Shown: piece by piece, positions 55,510 through 63,407 of the stretch
Layout of the letters: every line of letters begins with the position of its first letter
How positions within the stretch are numbered: the stretch's first letter is position 1
The notes under the pieces: generated by a model
Told to the model about the DNA's origin: nothing
What the model saw: only the letters and a program-made list of their open reading frames with translations
Databases searched by the model: none
Made by a program: the position numbers and the translations under genes
Source: an uncultured Bacteroidota bacterium
Lineage (GTDB): Bacteria > Bacteroidota > Bacteroidia > Chitinophagales > Chitinophagaceae
NCBI GenBank assembly: GCA_903903635.1
Contig: CAIUZK010000256.1
Span: 1 to 64,000, forward strand
Length of the DNA stretch: 64,000 nucleotides
Direction of reading: 5' to 3'

Positions 55510-55906
55510 CAATTGAGTTTATGTAATCATTAAGTATTGGAATATCGGCTGCTGCCCAATCTAATTCGGTAAGTTCGTCTATTCTGAACCACTTTGCGGC
55601 TTTATGCTCTATCAAAATCAATTCCCCTTCTAAATAATTAGAAATGAACGGAATTAAAACTATTGAAAAGGTTTCATAATCATATGGATAGTTCTTTAAT
55701 CGTTCAGTTATCTCAACTGAAATATTTAGTTCTTCTTTAAGTTCTCGCTTAATGCAGGTTTCCGGACTTTCACCGATATCTACCTTTCCACCTGGGAACT
55801 CCCATTTCAGCGGCAACGACATTTTGTCGCCTCGCTGAGCAACTAATATTTTATCGTCAAGTCTTATAATTGCACAAGCAACTGCTATTGGATCCTTTAT
55901 GGCCAT
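55502..55906 (-). CDS. MutT-like NUDIX hydrolase
   Basis: A 134-residue NUDIX protein. The box is present as GKVDIGE (Gly40-Glu46) and RELKEELNI (54-62), with Asn in place of the usual Gly in REUXEEXGU. It is preceded by VAQRGDKMSLPLKWEFPGG, typical of MutT-type (deoxy)nucleoside triphosphate pyrophosphohydrolases. It would clean oxidised or signalling nucleotides. Its last codons overlap the start of the helicase gene (ATGCTTGA), so the two are translationally coupled. Confidence 0.9.
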   Translation of the reverse strand: MAIKDPIAVACAIIRLDDKILVAQRGDKMSLPLKWEFPGGKVDIGESPETCIKRELKEELNISVEITERLKNYPYDYETFSIVLIPFISNYLEGELILIEHKAAKWFRIDELTELDWAAADIPILNDYINSIDA

Positions 55907-55969
55907 GCGATCATGTTTTGGGAATTCATTCTTAGGTTCCAGCTGAGTTTTTGGCCTTCTTTCATAACA

Positions 55970-56155
55970 TCAAGGTACAAAATCTTCATCTTCAATGCAC
56001 AAAAATTCATACCCACACTCCGGCCACAAACAAGTGTGTACCTCATAGACTCCATAATAACCATCTACCTTTTCATAGAAACGTGTTCGCGAACTGCATT
56101 TCGGGCAGGTAACCGGCTGGTCATTCAATAAAAGAAAATTCCACGTTTCACCCAT
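55970..56155 (-). CDS. Small zinc-ribbon protein
   Basis: A 61-residue protein with CPKC (about residue 17) and CLWPEC (about 42-47), the cysteine pairs of a zinc ribbon, and an acidic end (FLCIEDEDFVP). Unknown family. It precedes the NUDIX gene by 63 nt on the same strand and may be the first gene of the NUDIX-helicase operon. Confidence 0.6.
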   Translation of the reverse strand: MGETWNFLLLNDQPVTCPKCSSRTRFYEKVDGYYGVYEVHTCLWPECGYEFLCIEDEDFVP

Positions 56156-56593
56156 TTGGTAAATCTAACTAACCAATAGCATCGGGCATTCGACTATAAA
56201 TCACGTTATTGATACTATTATTTATTTAATAAAGCTTTTTTACAAGAAAGGAAAGTATTTTATCAACACAGGCAGACTTCACCTTGCACGCCCGCACGGT
56301 TATCACCCGCCAACCCGCAAAACCAACCCCAACAGCCTCTAAAAAATAAATATGCTAAATAATTAGGATTTTCCAATTACTCATTCTACCTTTGGCCCAA
56401 ATTTATACTAATATAGTGATATATTTAAATGTTAAGCAATCAAAAATCCAAATTATTTGTCGTTAATTATTTTTTTTATGCCAAAACAACCAATTATCCG
56501 TTGCCTCAACACACCTGTACATAGCCTGCCGATGTGTTCATTTTGGCAAAAAATTTATAAACCACTGAAAATGAATAAGTTGCGATTTTAAAA
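56156..56593. other. Intergenic region without recognisable gene
   Basis: AT-rich with a short GC-rich patch (about 56275-56340). No gene, RNA or promoter that I can support. Confidence 0.5.
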
Positions 56594-56709
56594 ACTTCCG
56601 GTTTCCGGAAACTTCCGGAAGCAAACCAGAAGTTTTTGCCCCAAAACCAGAAGTAAAACCAGAAGCAACCGGAAGTAAAACCAGAAGTGTTATGAAGCAA
56701 ACCGGAAGT
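56594..56709. repeat. CCRGAAGT word-repeat cluster
   Basis: About nine copies of CCGGAAGT, CCAGAAGT or CCAGAAGC spaced by A-rich linkers, plus an inverted ACTTCCGG at the left end that can pair with them. It lies directly downstream of the vsr gene. Confidence 0.75.
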
Positions 56710-56722
56710 GTTTGGGGGCTTT

Positions 56723-57148
56723 TTACCCCAGCCTTAAGGCCAGTTTCTTTACCACCGCAGCCAGCGTGCGGTTCAGGTGAGCAGGTTTCAGCACGCACTC
56801 CCAAACCAGTATCACCCGCCATCCCGCTTTCTTTAAAGCCTTGATGGCTTTGGCATCATTGTCGCGGTTGTGGTTTATTTTATTCAGCCACCATTCGGAG
56901 CGGGTCTTGGGCACTACATAGTATTTGCAACCTTCGTGCCCATGCCAGAAACAGCCATTAATAAAGATCACGGTGCGGTAACGGGGCAGCACTATATCGG
57001 GCTTGCCGGGCATATCCTTTACATGCAGGCGGTAACGGTAACCCAGGCCATGCAGGTAGCGGCGCACCAGCATTTCTGGCTTGGTGTCTTTGCCCTTAAT
57101 GCGGCTCATGTTGTAACTGCGCGTAGCTGTGCTATGAACGTCGGCCAT
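56723..57148 (-). CDS. vsr: Very short patch repair endonuclease Vsr
   Basis: A 141-residue Vsr nuclease. It has NMSRIKGKDTKPEMLVRRYL at the N-terminus, the catalytic Asp51 in KPDIVLP, zinc and active-site residues in FINGCFWHGHEGCKYYVVPK (His69, His71), and WWLNKINHNRDNDAKAIKAL. It nicks 5' of T in T:G mismatches left by deamination of 5-methylcytosine. Vsr genes usually neighbour a cytosine methyltransferase; none is seen in this window. It is flanked on both sides by word repeats (56594-56709 and 57153-57227). Confidence 0.95.
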   Translation of the reverse strand: MADVHSTATRSYNMSRIKGKDTKPEMLVRRYLHGLGYRYRLHVKDMPGKPDIVLPRYRTVIFINGCFWHGHEGCKYYVVPKTRSEWWLNKINHNRDNDAKAIKALKKAGWRVILVWECVLKPAHLNRTLAAVVKKLALRLG

Positions 57149-57152
57149 ATCA

Positions 57153-57227
57153 GTAATGCGAAGTTAATGCGGTAATGTGATGGAAATGCGGCAATGTGGG
57201 AGAAATGCGATAATGTGAGAGGAATGC
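57153..57227. repeat. About 19-bp tandem repeat upstream of vsr
   Basis: Three degenerate copies of AATGCGGYAATGTGRKRG follow each other, with two extra AATGCG words at the ends. They occupy the whole upstream region of vsr, so the vsr promoter must lie within or beyond them. Confidence 0.7.
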
Positions 57228-57233
57228 CCAATA

Positions 57234-57268
57234 ACAAAAAAACACCCGAAGCACAATGCCCCGGGTGT
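57234..57268 (-). terminator. Rho-independent terminator of the outer-membrane protein gene
   Basis: Stem ACACCCG (57242-57248) with CGGGTGT (57262-57268) and an uninterrupted T-run on the minus strand (TTTTTTTGTTAT). It lies 22 nt after the stop at 57290. Confidence 0.85.
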
Positions 57269-57289
57269 AGCAAAACAAACACACTGTTT

Positions 57290-58327
57290 TTAGAACCGTT
57301 TAAGGCTTATCGGCATAATGACGCCTACGTTGATATTTGTGCTGGTAAGGCCGCGGTCAAGAATGGGCCCATGAAAGTCGTAATTGGTATGCTTGGCATC
57401 GGCATATATCTGGAAGTTGTTGATGCCCACCGATAACTTTACACCTATGCTGTTGAAACTATTGGCCAGGTTTTCCTGCCGCAGGATATAGGTGAAGTCG
57501 CTTTTATCCTTATCGGGAATGTGTATGTAATTGTAATAAACAATCCCTGAAACCGATAGCATATAATCATCGCTGGGATGAAAATATATGGTTCCTTTAA
57601 GGCCTAATGTAAAGCTATTGACATTGAAATAAACACTGGTGTCTTTACCGTCAATCGCTTTGTTGCCAACAACCGTCTTATTTGAAAACTCAGTCATTAT
57701 TCCGTAATAGTAACTCCAGCCTTTATTGCCGTTTGTGTCGGGCGTATGCACATAGATGCCTATTTCGGGTGTAAACAGCACCGACGATTTGCCGAGGTCG
57801 GAAAACAGTATGATCTTTTCGGTGGCAGAATCTTTGTTGCTGGCATTTACATTAAATGACAAGAACATGGAGGTCATCAATTCTTTATTGGTTTTATGAC
57901 TTGCCCTGTTTCTATTGGCTTCTACAGTTGCCTTAGGGTCTACCCTATCCCGTATACAAAAGAAAGTACTCCATGGCTTAACATAGAAAGCCAGTTTGCC
58001 GGCGGCATTAACCTGCGATGTAGTCTGGGAGCTGACGTCCCCGATAGCAAATACCTCAAAGCGGGAAGGTTTGTATGGAGGAATGGAATCGAGAAATGTG
58101 GTTTTAACTTCTACAGTTTGGGAGGAGGTATCCTTTGCGGCTGTTGCCGAGGCGCTGTCTTTCAGCTTTTGAGTTGGCTTATTAATTACGGTTGTTACGG
58201 TTTTTTCAACCTTGGTTGCCTGGACACCTGGACTGGATTTTGAGATGGACGATACCGGTGTGTTTTGCTGCGCGAATACTGCTGTGGCGCTTGCCAGGGC
58301 AGCTACGAGTGTAATTAGTTTTTTCAT
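57290..58327 (-). CDS. Outer-membrane-type beta-barrel protein of unknown function
   Basis: A 345-residue exported protein with signal peptide MKKLITLVAALASATAVFAQ. Residues 21-90 are a low-complexity, Ser/Thr/Lys-rich linker. From about 85 the sequence has alternating aromatic/hydrophobic strands (YKPSRFEVFAIGDVSSQTTS, GWSYYYGIMTEFSNKTVVG) typical of an outer-membrane barrel. It ends INVGVIMPISLKRF, close to the usual C-terminal strand signature with a final Phe. It has a good -7 box and a terminator and stands alone. Substrate unknown. Confidence 0.65.
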   Translation of the reverse strand: MKKLITLVAALASATAVFAQQNTPVSSISKSSPGVQATKVEKTVTTVINKPTQKLKDSASATAAKDTSSQTVEVKTTFLDSIPPYKPSRFEVFAIGDVSSQTTSQVNAAGKLAFYVKPWSTFFCIRDRVDPKATVEANRNRASHKTNKELMTSMFLSFNVNASNKDSATEKIILFSDLGKSSVLFTPEIGIYVHTPDTNGNKGWSYYYGIMTEFSNKTVVGNKAIDGKDTSVYFNVNSFTLGLKGTIYFHPSDDYMLSVSGIVYYNYIHIPDKDKSDFTYILRQENLANSFNSIGVKLSVGINNFQIYADAKHTNYDFHGPILDRGLTSTNINVGVIMPISLKRF

Positions 58328-58350
58328 GTTTTTATGTGTTTTTGTTTCCT

Positions 58351-58358
58351 CAAAAGTA
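58351..58358 (-). promoter_or_regulatory. -7 box TACTTTTG of the outer-membrane protein gene
   Basis: Exact TAnnTTTG on the minus strand, 23 nt before the ATG at 58327; transcription would start near 58346. Confidence 0.5.
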
Positions 58359-58427
58359 GAGCGGGCAGGAAGGGATGCGCACCGTATTTTTCACGTATTT
58401 TAAACAACGGCCTTATCGAAATAAGTT

Positions 58428-58435
58428 TAAATTTG
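58428..58435 (+). promoter_or_regulatory. -7 box TAAATTTG directly before the PDZ protein gene
   Basis: Exact TAnnTTTG followed by four bases (CCGC) and ATG at 58440, identical in geometry to 25969 and 29086. It suggests a leaderless or nearly leaderless transcript. Confidence 0.55.
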
Positions 58436-58439
58436 CCGC

Positions 58440-59225
58440 ATGATGCTGATAACCCCAAAGACCGGAAGGATAAAAAAAGTGTTGCTTACTGTGGCCTTAA
58501 TGCTGGTGATGGCGGGCGGGGCAGTGGCCCAGAACATTGGCGGTATAGGCGCTCAGCTTATACCCGATACCACGGGGGGCTTCACGATGCCGCGCATCTT
58601 CAGCCTGGTGAAGGGCAGTCCGGCATGGGACAGCCTGAAGGCTACCGACTACATCATGAAGGTGAACGATGTGAGCTGCAAGGATAAATCGATAGAAGAA
58701 ATAGTGGCCCTGATAAGGGGCGAGGTGGGAACCACAGTGCGGATCACCACAGCCGATACCAAGCAGGGCGCAAGACCCAGGGAGCATGAGCTGACGCGTG
58801 TGGGCATGAACCTGGGCCCGGCAGCCGATCCGAAGGATGCGTTTTTTGCCGCCTGCGAAAAGGAGGCCCAGCAAATGAAACGGAAAGGGGCAACTATACT
58901 GAAGTCGTACAACTCGGATTGCGGCAGCTTCTTCTTCAACTTCAACGCAGGCGCGGGCAAGTGCTACATAAAAATAACCACACTGGCCGATGCTACCGAC
59001 AAGAGCGGCAAGGGATATACAGCCACCGCACGCGTGTTTGACAACGAGCATGAAAACGAGGCGGTAACCCTGAGCAAACTGGATTCAAAGTCGGGCGCCG
59101 GCGGCATAGCCACCATGGAGGGCAGCGCCACCTATCCGCACGACTGCGTGGGAACCATAAGCGTGCATATGGAAGACGAATCGCGCTGCAAGGCTATGTA
59201 TGTGCTGGTATGGACCATGCCCTAG
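58440..59225 (+). CDS. Secreted PDZ-domain protein
   Basis: A 261-residue protein with a signal peptide (about 10-30, VLLTVALMLVMAGGAVAQ). The PDZ domain (about 33-115) has GGIGAQLIPDTTGGFTMPRI, LVKGSPAWDSLKATDYIMKV and IEEIVALIRGEVGTTVRITT. The C-terminal half is beta-rich with cysteines (NSDCGSFFFNFNAGAGKCYI) and is not a protease domain. PDZ domains bind C-terminal peptides; here in the periplasm or at the outer membrane. It is convergent with the TPR glycosyltransferase gene (12-nt gap). A second ATG at 58443 is an equal start. Confidence 0.8.
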   Translation: MMLITPKTGRIKKVLLTVALMLVMAGGAVAQNIGGIGAQLIPDTTGGFTMPRIFSLVKGSPAWDSLKATDYIMKVNDVSCKDKSIEEIVALIRGEVGTTVRITTADTKQGARPREHELTRVGMNLGPAADPKDAFFAACEKEAQQMKRKGATILKSYNSDCGSFFFNFNAGAGKCYIKITTLADATDKSGKGYTATARVFDNEHENEAVTLSKLDSKSGAGGIATMEGSATYPHDCVGTISVHMEDESRCKAMYVLVWTMP

Positions 59226-59237
59226 CAGCGGCAAACC

Positions 59238-61262
59238 TCATTTATTTTTAAGGGACTGGTAGTAGGCATTATCTACATAGGGGTAACCGAGGCTGATGGC
59301 TTTGTCTGCATCCTGCCGGGCACGGGCATTGTTGTGCTGCTGTGTATCGCAGAAGGAGCGCAGATAGTAGAGTTCGGCGAGGTCGGGGTTCATGCGCAGT
59401 GCTGTTTCTATATCGGCAAGGGCCTGCGGCCAGCGGTTCAGTTTCTTCAGTAGTTTGGCACGGTTCACATAGAGCACATGGTTGGTGGTACTCATCTCCA
59501 CAGACCTGTTGTACTCCATGAGCGCAGAATCGTTTTTATCGATGGCCTCGTAGTAATTACCCAGGTTGCCATGACTGGCCGAAGACGGCCCGATCTCAAT
59601 AGCCTTGCGAAACCAATAGCCGGCAGAGTCCATGCGCTTATCGGTAAAGTAGGATATGGCAAGGGCGGTGGGCAGGTTGGAGTTTTTGGGGTTAAGCGCA
59701 AAGGCCCGCAGGTAGGTGGTCCTTGCCTGACCGGTAAGTCCTGATGCACGCTGCATCTCGCCCATAATGAGGTAGGGGTTAACGAATGCAGGCCGGGCGG
59801 CGATGGCCTTATTGAGTGCATAAAAAGCCGAGTCCATGAATATCTGTTTGTCTTGCGGCGTAGAGGCTGCGGCCCATCGCTGCGAATAGTAATAGCCTAT
59901 ATTGTTCCATGCCTGCGGGGCGCGGGCGGGCTCGCTGATGACCTCGTCGCTCCAGAGGCTAAGCTCGTCGTACCATACACTGCAACGGGCATGGCTTTGG
60001 TAACCAAGCAGGCCTGTATACAATATTGCCGCAACGATGATAACCGGTTTCAGTGCTGCTGGCGCCAGCCGTGTGAGCCCCAGGTAGACCAGCCACCCAG
60101 CCATAAAAAACAGGCCTATGCAGGGAATATAAAAATACCGCTCGGCCACTACCGACTCGCCCACCTGTATAAACTGCAGCAGCAGGATAATATTGGCCAG
60201 GAAAAATAATGATCCGAAAACAACGATGCGGCTACGGCGCGAAAAGCGCCAAACCAGCACTGCCAGCGCAATACAAACCAGCGGGTACAGATAATAAGCA
60301 AAAGGCAGCACGCCATTTACCTTATCGGGATACGGGTAGAGGCAGTGGCTATCGAGGGGCAGCAGGGCTTTCCAGAGGTAGGTAGTGAGGGCATAGCAGC
60401 CAAGGGCCAGCCGCTCGATGGGAGAGAAACTGGTATGCAGCATATCCATGGCTCCGGCGGCATGCTGCACCCTAAAGGTAATGACACCCAAGGCCAGTGA
60501 GAGCAGGAGGTGGGGTATCTTTTCGATGATGAGCATGGGCCTGAAAGAGCGGCCCTCGTAGTAGTCGATAAGCCATAAAGTGAGCGGCAGTGTGACGGCT
60601 ACGCCCTTGCTGAGCAGCGAGAAGATAAAAAGAAAGAGCGCCACCACATACCACAGCGCCCGCCTGCTACCGGCAGCCCGCAGATAGCCGAGCCATGCCA
60701 TGCATGAGGCCACATAAAACAGCGCGCACAGCAGGTCTTTGCGGCCGCTCACCCATGCCACCGACTCGATGTGCAGCGGGTGCAAGCCAAACAGCAGGGC
60801 AGCAACAACCGCTACCAGCGGCCTGCGTGCCAACTGCACCACAAAGGCATATACCAGCACGGTAACCATAGTGTGCAGCAGCAGGCTATGGAAATGATAC
60901 AGCCACGGATCGAGCTGCACCTGGCTGTACTCCCATGCAAAACTGAGTATGGTGAGCGGATGGTAATTGCCCATGACGGGTTTGGAGAAAATAGCTTTTA
61001 TGCCCTGCCAGGAAATGTCTTTTATAAAGACATCGTCGCGGAGGTAGGCGGTATCGTCCCAGGCGGTAATGGTATTGGCAAGACAGGGTTGCAGTACCAG
61101 CCATGTTATGATGGCGATGGCTGCGGCAACAAAAAAATGCGTGCGCAACTGCCAGCTATCTGCCAGCCACCAGGATGGCGATGGGCTGCGTGTCTCCGCC
61201 TTATCGGCAGGGTCGCGGCCAGAAGCGGCATTTGCTATTTTTTTGTTTTTGGCCGAAGTCAT
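59238..61262 (-). CDS. TMTC-like membrane glycosyltransferase with TPR tail (copy 2)
   Basis: A 674-residue protein. The N-terminal half has about ten to twelve membrane helices with GT-C-type loops: ITAWDDTAYLRDDVF (acidic pair about residue 68), GNYHPLTILSFAWEY, FGLHPLHIESVAWVSGRKDL and VVAERYFYIPCIGLFFMAGW. The C-terminal part (about 440-670) carries TPRs such as SHGNLGNYYEAIDKNDSALM and MEYNRSVEMSTTNHVLY, NRWPQALADIETALRMNPDL. The layout is that of eukaryotic TMTC O-mannosyltransferases and bacterial relatives. It starts 6 nt after copy 1 in a two-gene operon. The acceptor is not known. Confidence 0.8.
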   Translation of the reverse strand: MTSAKNKKIANAASGRDPADKAETRSPSPSWWLADSWQLRTHFFVAAAIAIITWLVLQPCLANTITAWDDTAYLRDDVFIKDISWQGIKAIFSKPVMGNYHPLTILSFAWEYSQVQLDPWLYHFHSLLLHTMVTVLVYAFVVQLARRPLVAVVAALLFGLHPLHIESVAWVSGRKDLLCALFYVASCMAWLGYLRAAGSRRALWYVVALFLFIFSLLSKGVAVTLPLTLWLIDYYEGRSFRPMLIIEKIPHLLLSLALGVITFRVQHAAGAMDMLHTSFSPIERLALGCYALTTYLWKALLPLDSHCLYPYPDKVNGVLPFAYYLYPLVCIALAVLVWRFSRRSRIVVFGSLFFLANIILLLQFIQVGESVVAERYFYIPCIGLFFMAGWLVYLGLTRLAPAALKPVIIVAAILYTGLLGYQSHARCSVWYDELSLWSDEVISEPARAPQAWNNIGYYYSQRWAAASTPQDKQIFMDSAFYALNKAIAARPAFVNPYLIMGEMQRASGLTGQARTTYLRAFALNPKNSNLPTALAISYFTDKRMDSAGYWFRKAIEIGPSSASHGNLGNYYEAIDKNDSALMEYNRSVEMSTTNHVLYVNRAKLLKKLNRWPQALADIETALRMNPDLAELYYLRSFCDTQQHNNARARQDADKAISLGYPYVDNAYYQSLKNK

Positions 61263-61268
61263 TACCGG

Positions 61269-63323
61269 TTACCTTGTTCTAAGCATATTCAGGTAGTTAG
61301 GGTCCATTTTGGCCTCCGTGAAACCAAGAGAAATGGCCTTTTTGACATCTTCGAGGGCCTTGGGTTTGTTGCCTTTAGCCACATCGGCAAATGAGCGGGC
61401 GTAGTATACCTCACCATTTTCGGGATTGAGCGCCATGGCAATTTCAAAATCCTTGATGGCATCATCGTAGCGTTTGAGGCGATAGAGCAGCCTGCCCCTG
61501 TTGAGGTGCGGCGCATACATATCGGGGTTCTGAGCTATGGAGAGCGCGTAATGCACAAGCGCCGAATCGGGCTGCTGGGTCATGTCGAAGAAGTTGCCGT
61601 AGTTGCTGTGCGCCTCGGGGAAGTGGGGTTTCTCATTAATGGCCTTTCTGAAATAGTAGCCCGATGAATCGAAATTGTGGTTGATGGCGTAAATGATAGC
61701 AAGACCAAGATAGGCATTGGGCGAGGCATCGAAGCTTTTGAGCGCGATGGCTTTGTAATAATGATTGCGGGCATCATCCCACTTGCCCATGGTGCGTTCC
61801 AGCTCGCCCAGCGATATGTAGGGCGTGGCAAAGGAGGGCTGCAGGGTTATGGCCATGGTCAGCAAGTAGGTGGCGGAGTCGTAGTATAATTTGCGCTCGG
61901 CGGGGTTAACCGATTCGTTGAATTTGTTGAAGTAATTAAAGCCAAGGTTGTTCCAGGCGTTGGGGGCATCGTGGGGTTCTTTTTCTATTTCATCGCGCCA
62001 GAGCGAGGTAGTGTCGTACCATACTTTGCAGCGCTCGTTGCTGAGGTAGCCGAGGTAGCCTGCATAGAGCAGCGTTACGGAAAGGGCAATATAGCCGGTT
62101 TGTTTACCAGCGCCCTCCTCGAAGAAACGGGATACCAGCCAGCCGGCCATAAAAAACAATCCCAGGTAAGGAATGTAGGTATACCTGTCGGCAATGATGG
62201 CGCCGCCTACGGGGAGGAACTGGAGCAGCAAAACAATGTTTACCAGGAAGAAGAGTGTGCCGAAAATGACCACTTTGTTCCTGCGGCCAAAGTAGATAAC
62301 CAGCGCCAGCAAAACCGATGCAAGGGCCGGATACATATAGTAGGATAGCGGCAATGCACCGTGCACCTTAAGCGGATAAGGATAAAAATTGCAGAGCTTA
62401 ACAGGGAGTACCGCCTTCCACAGATATGATATGAGGGCATAGCCGCCCAGCGCCATTCTTTCGAAGATATTAAAAGCGAGGTCATCGGTGGTGAGCGATC
62501 CGAATGCGTTCTGGTCTTTTATGGAACGGAGACCAAAATAAACAGCGCCAATGAAGAAAGGCACTTTATCGAGGAATACCGATACGTCGAGTTTACGTTT
62601 TTCGAAATAGTCGATACAGAATAAGGACATGGGTAAAATAACCGCCACCGGCTTGCCCAGCAGGGAGCATAAAAACAGGAGCAACACACTGGTGTAGAGC
62701 AACCAGCGTTTGGCGCCGGTGGCCCTGAGAAAGTATACATAGGCCACACAGGCCGCCATATAAAACATGCCATAAACCACATCCTTTCGGCCGGCAAGCC
62801 ATGCTACCGACTCCATGTGCATAGGGTGAAGACCAAATAACAAAGCGGCTACAGCCGCAGCCACGGGGCGGCGTGTAAGCAACTGCACAAACCAATAGAC
62901 CAACAGGGTAACCACAATATGAAAGAGCAAACTATCGAGATGGTACAGCCAGGGTTCGAGGCGCACATAGCTGTATTCTATGGCATAGCTGAGGATAGTG
63001 AGCGGGTGATAGTTACCCATGATGGGGGTAGAGAAAATACGTCCTAATCCCTCAGAAGAAATATCCTTGATGAGCGGGTTGTCTTTAATATAGCCGGGGT
63101 CGTCCCAATTGGTAAGCTGATTATTGGTGCAAACCTTGAGGAATAACCAGGTAATAACCGCAATGGAGCTTGCCAGGATGAGGTGGATATATTTTTTGAA
63201 GGCGGCACCCTCCTTGCCGGGCACGGTGGTGCCGGCAGATGGTTTTTGCTGCCTTTGCTGAGTGTCGGGCCTTGTTGCCTGTATATTGGGCCTGACGGGT
63301 TGTTTGTTGCTATTCTTAGACAT
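61269..63323 (-). CDS. TMTC-like membrane glycosyltransferase with TPR tail (copy 1)
   Basis: A 684-residue paralogue of the following gene with the same architecture: LTNWDDPGYIKDNPLIKDIS, GNYHPLTILSYAIEYSYVRL, FGLHPMHMESVAWLAGRKDV, DRYTYIPYLGLFFMAGWLVS and C-terminal TPRs including YDDAIKDFEIAMALNPENGE. The N-terminal cytoplasmic extension is Gln/Arg-rich (RPDTQQRQQKPSAG). Two adjacent divergent paralogues may form a heteromer or modify different acceptors. A near-consensus -7 box (TATATTTA) lies six bases before its ATG. A terminator of the upstream adhesin gene lies 28 bp from the start. Confidence 0.8.
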   Translation of the reverse strand: MSKNSNKQPVRPNIQATRPDTQQRQQKPSAGTTVPGKEGAAFKKYIHLILASSIAVITWLFLKVCTNNQLTNWDDPGYIKDNPLIKDISSEGLGRIFSTPIMGNYHPLTILSYAIEYSYVRLEPWLYHLDSLLFHIVVTLLVYWFVQLLTRRPVAAAVAALLFGLHPMHMESVAWLAGRKDVVYGMFYMAACVAYVYFLRATGAKRWLLYTSVLLLFLCSLLGKPVAVILPMSLFCIDYFEKRKLDVSVFLDKVPFFIGAVYFGLRSIKDQNAFGSLTTDDLAFNIFERMALGGYALISYLWKAVLPVKLCNFYPYPLKVHGALPLSYYMYPALASVLLALVIYFGRRNKVVIFGTLFFLVNIVLLLQFLPVGGAIIADRYTYIPYLGLFFMAGWLVSRFFEEGAGKQTGYIALSVTLLYAGYLGYLSNERCKVWYDTTSLWRDEIEKEPHDAPNAWNNLGFNYFNKFNESVNPAERKLYYDSATYLLTMAITLQPSFATPYISLGELERTMGKWDDARNHYYKAIALKSFDASPNAYLGLAIIYAINHNFDSSGYYFRKAINEKPHFPEAHSNYGNFFDMTQQPDSALVHYALSIAQNPDMYAPHLNRGRLLYRLKRYDDAIKDFEIAMALNPENGEVYYARSFADVAKGNKPKALEDVKKAISLGFTEAKMDPNYLNMLRTR

Positions 63324-63351
63324 ACAGCATAAATATACTTTTCTTGGGGCA

Positions 63352-63387
63352 AGCGTGCAAAAAAAAAGAGCCCCAAAAAAGGGGCTC
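63352..63387 (-). terminator. Rho-independent terminator of the right-edge adhesin
   Basis: Stem GAGCCCC (63368-63374) with GGGGCTC (63381-63387) and a run of nine T on the minus strand. It lies about 20 nt after the stop at 63408, separating the adhesin from the TMTC-like pair. Confidence 0.9.
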
Positions 63388-63407
63388 AGGAATTATTTGC
63401 AAAAAAG

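Noticed and set aside
57194-57436. Plus-strand 80-residue reading with CPGCSKTNTL
   Set aside because: It runs over the terminator and the 3' end of the outer-membrane protein gene; the CxxC pair comes from the hairpin sequence.
58497-59051. Minus-strand 184-residue reading
   Set aside because: Antisense to the PDZ protein gene, which has a signal peptide, a domain match and a promoter.
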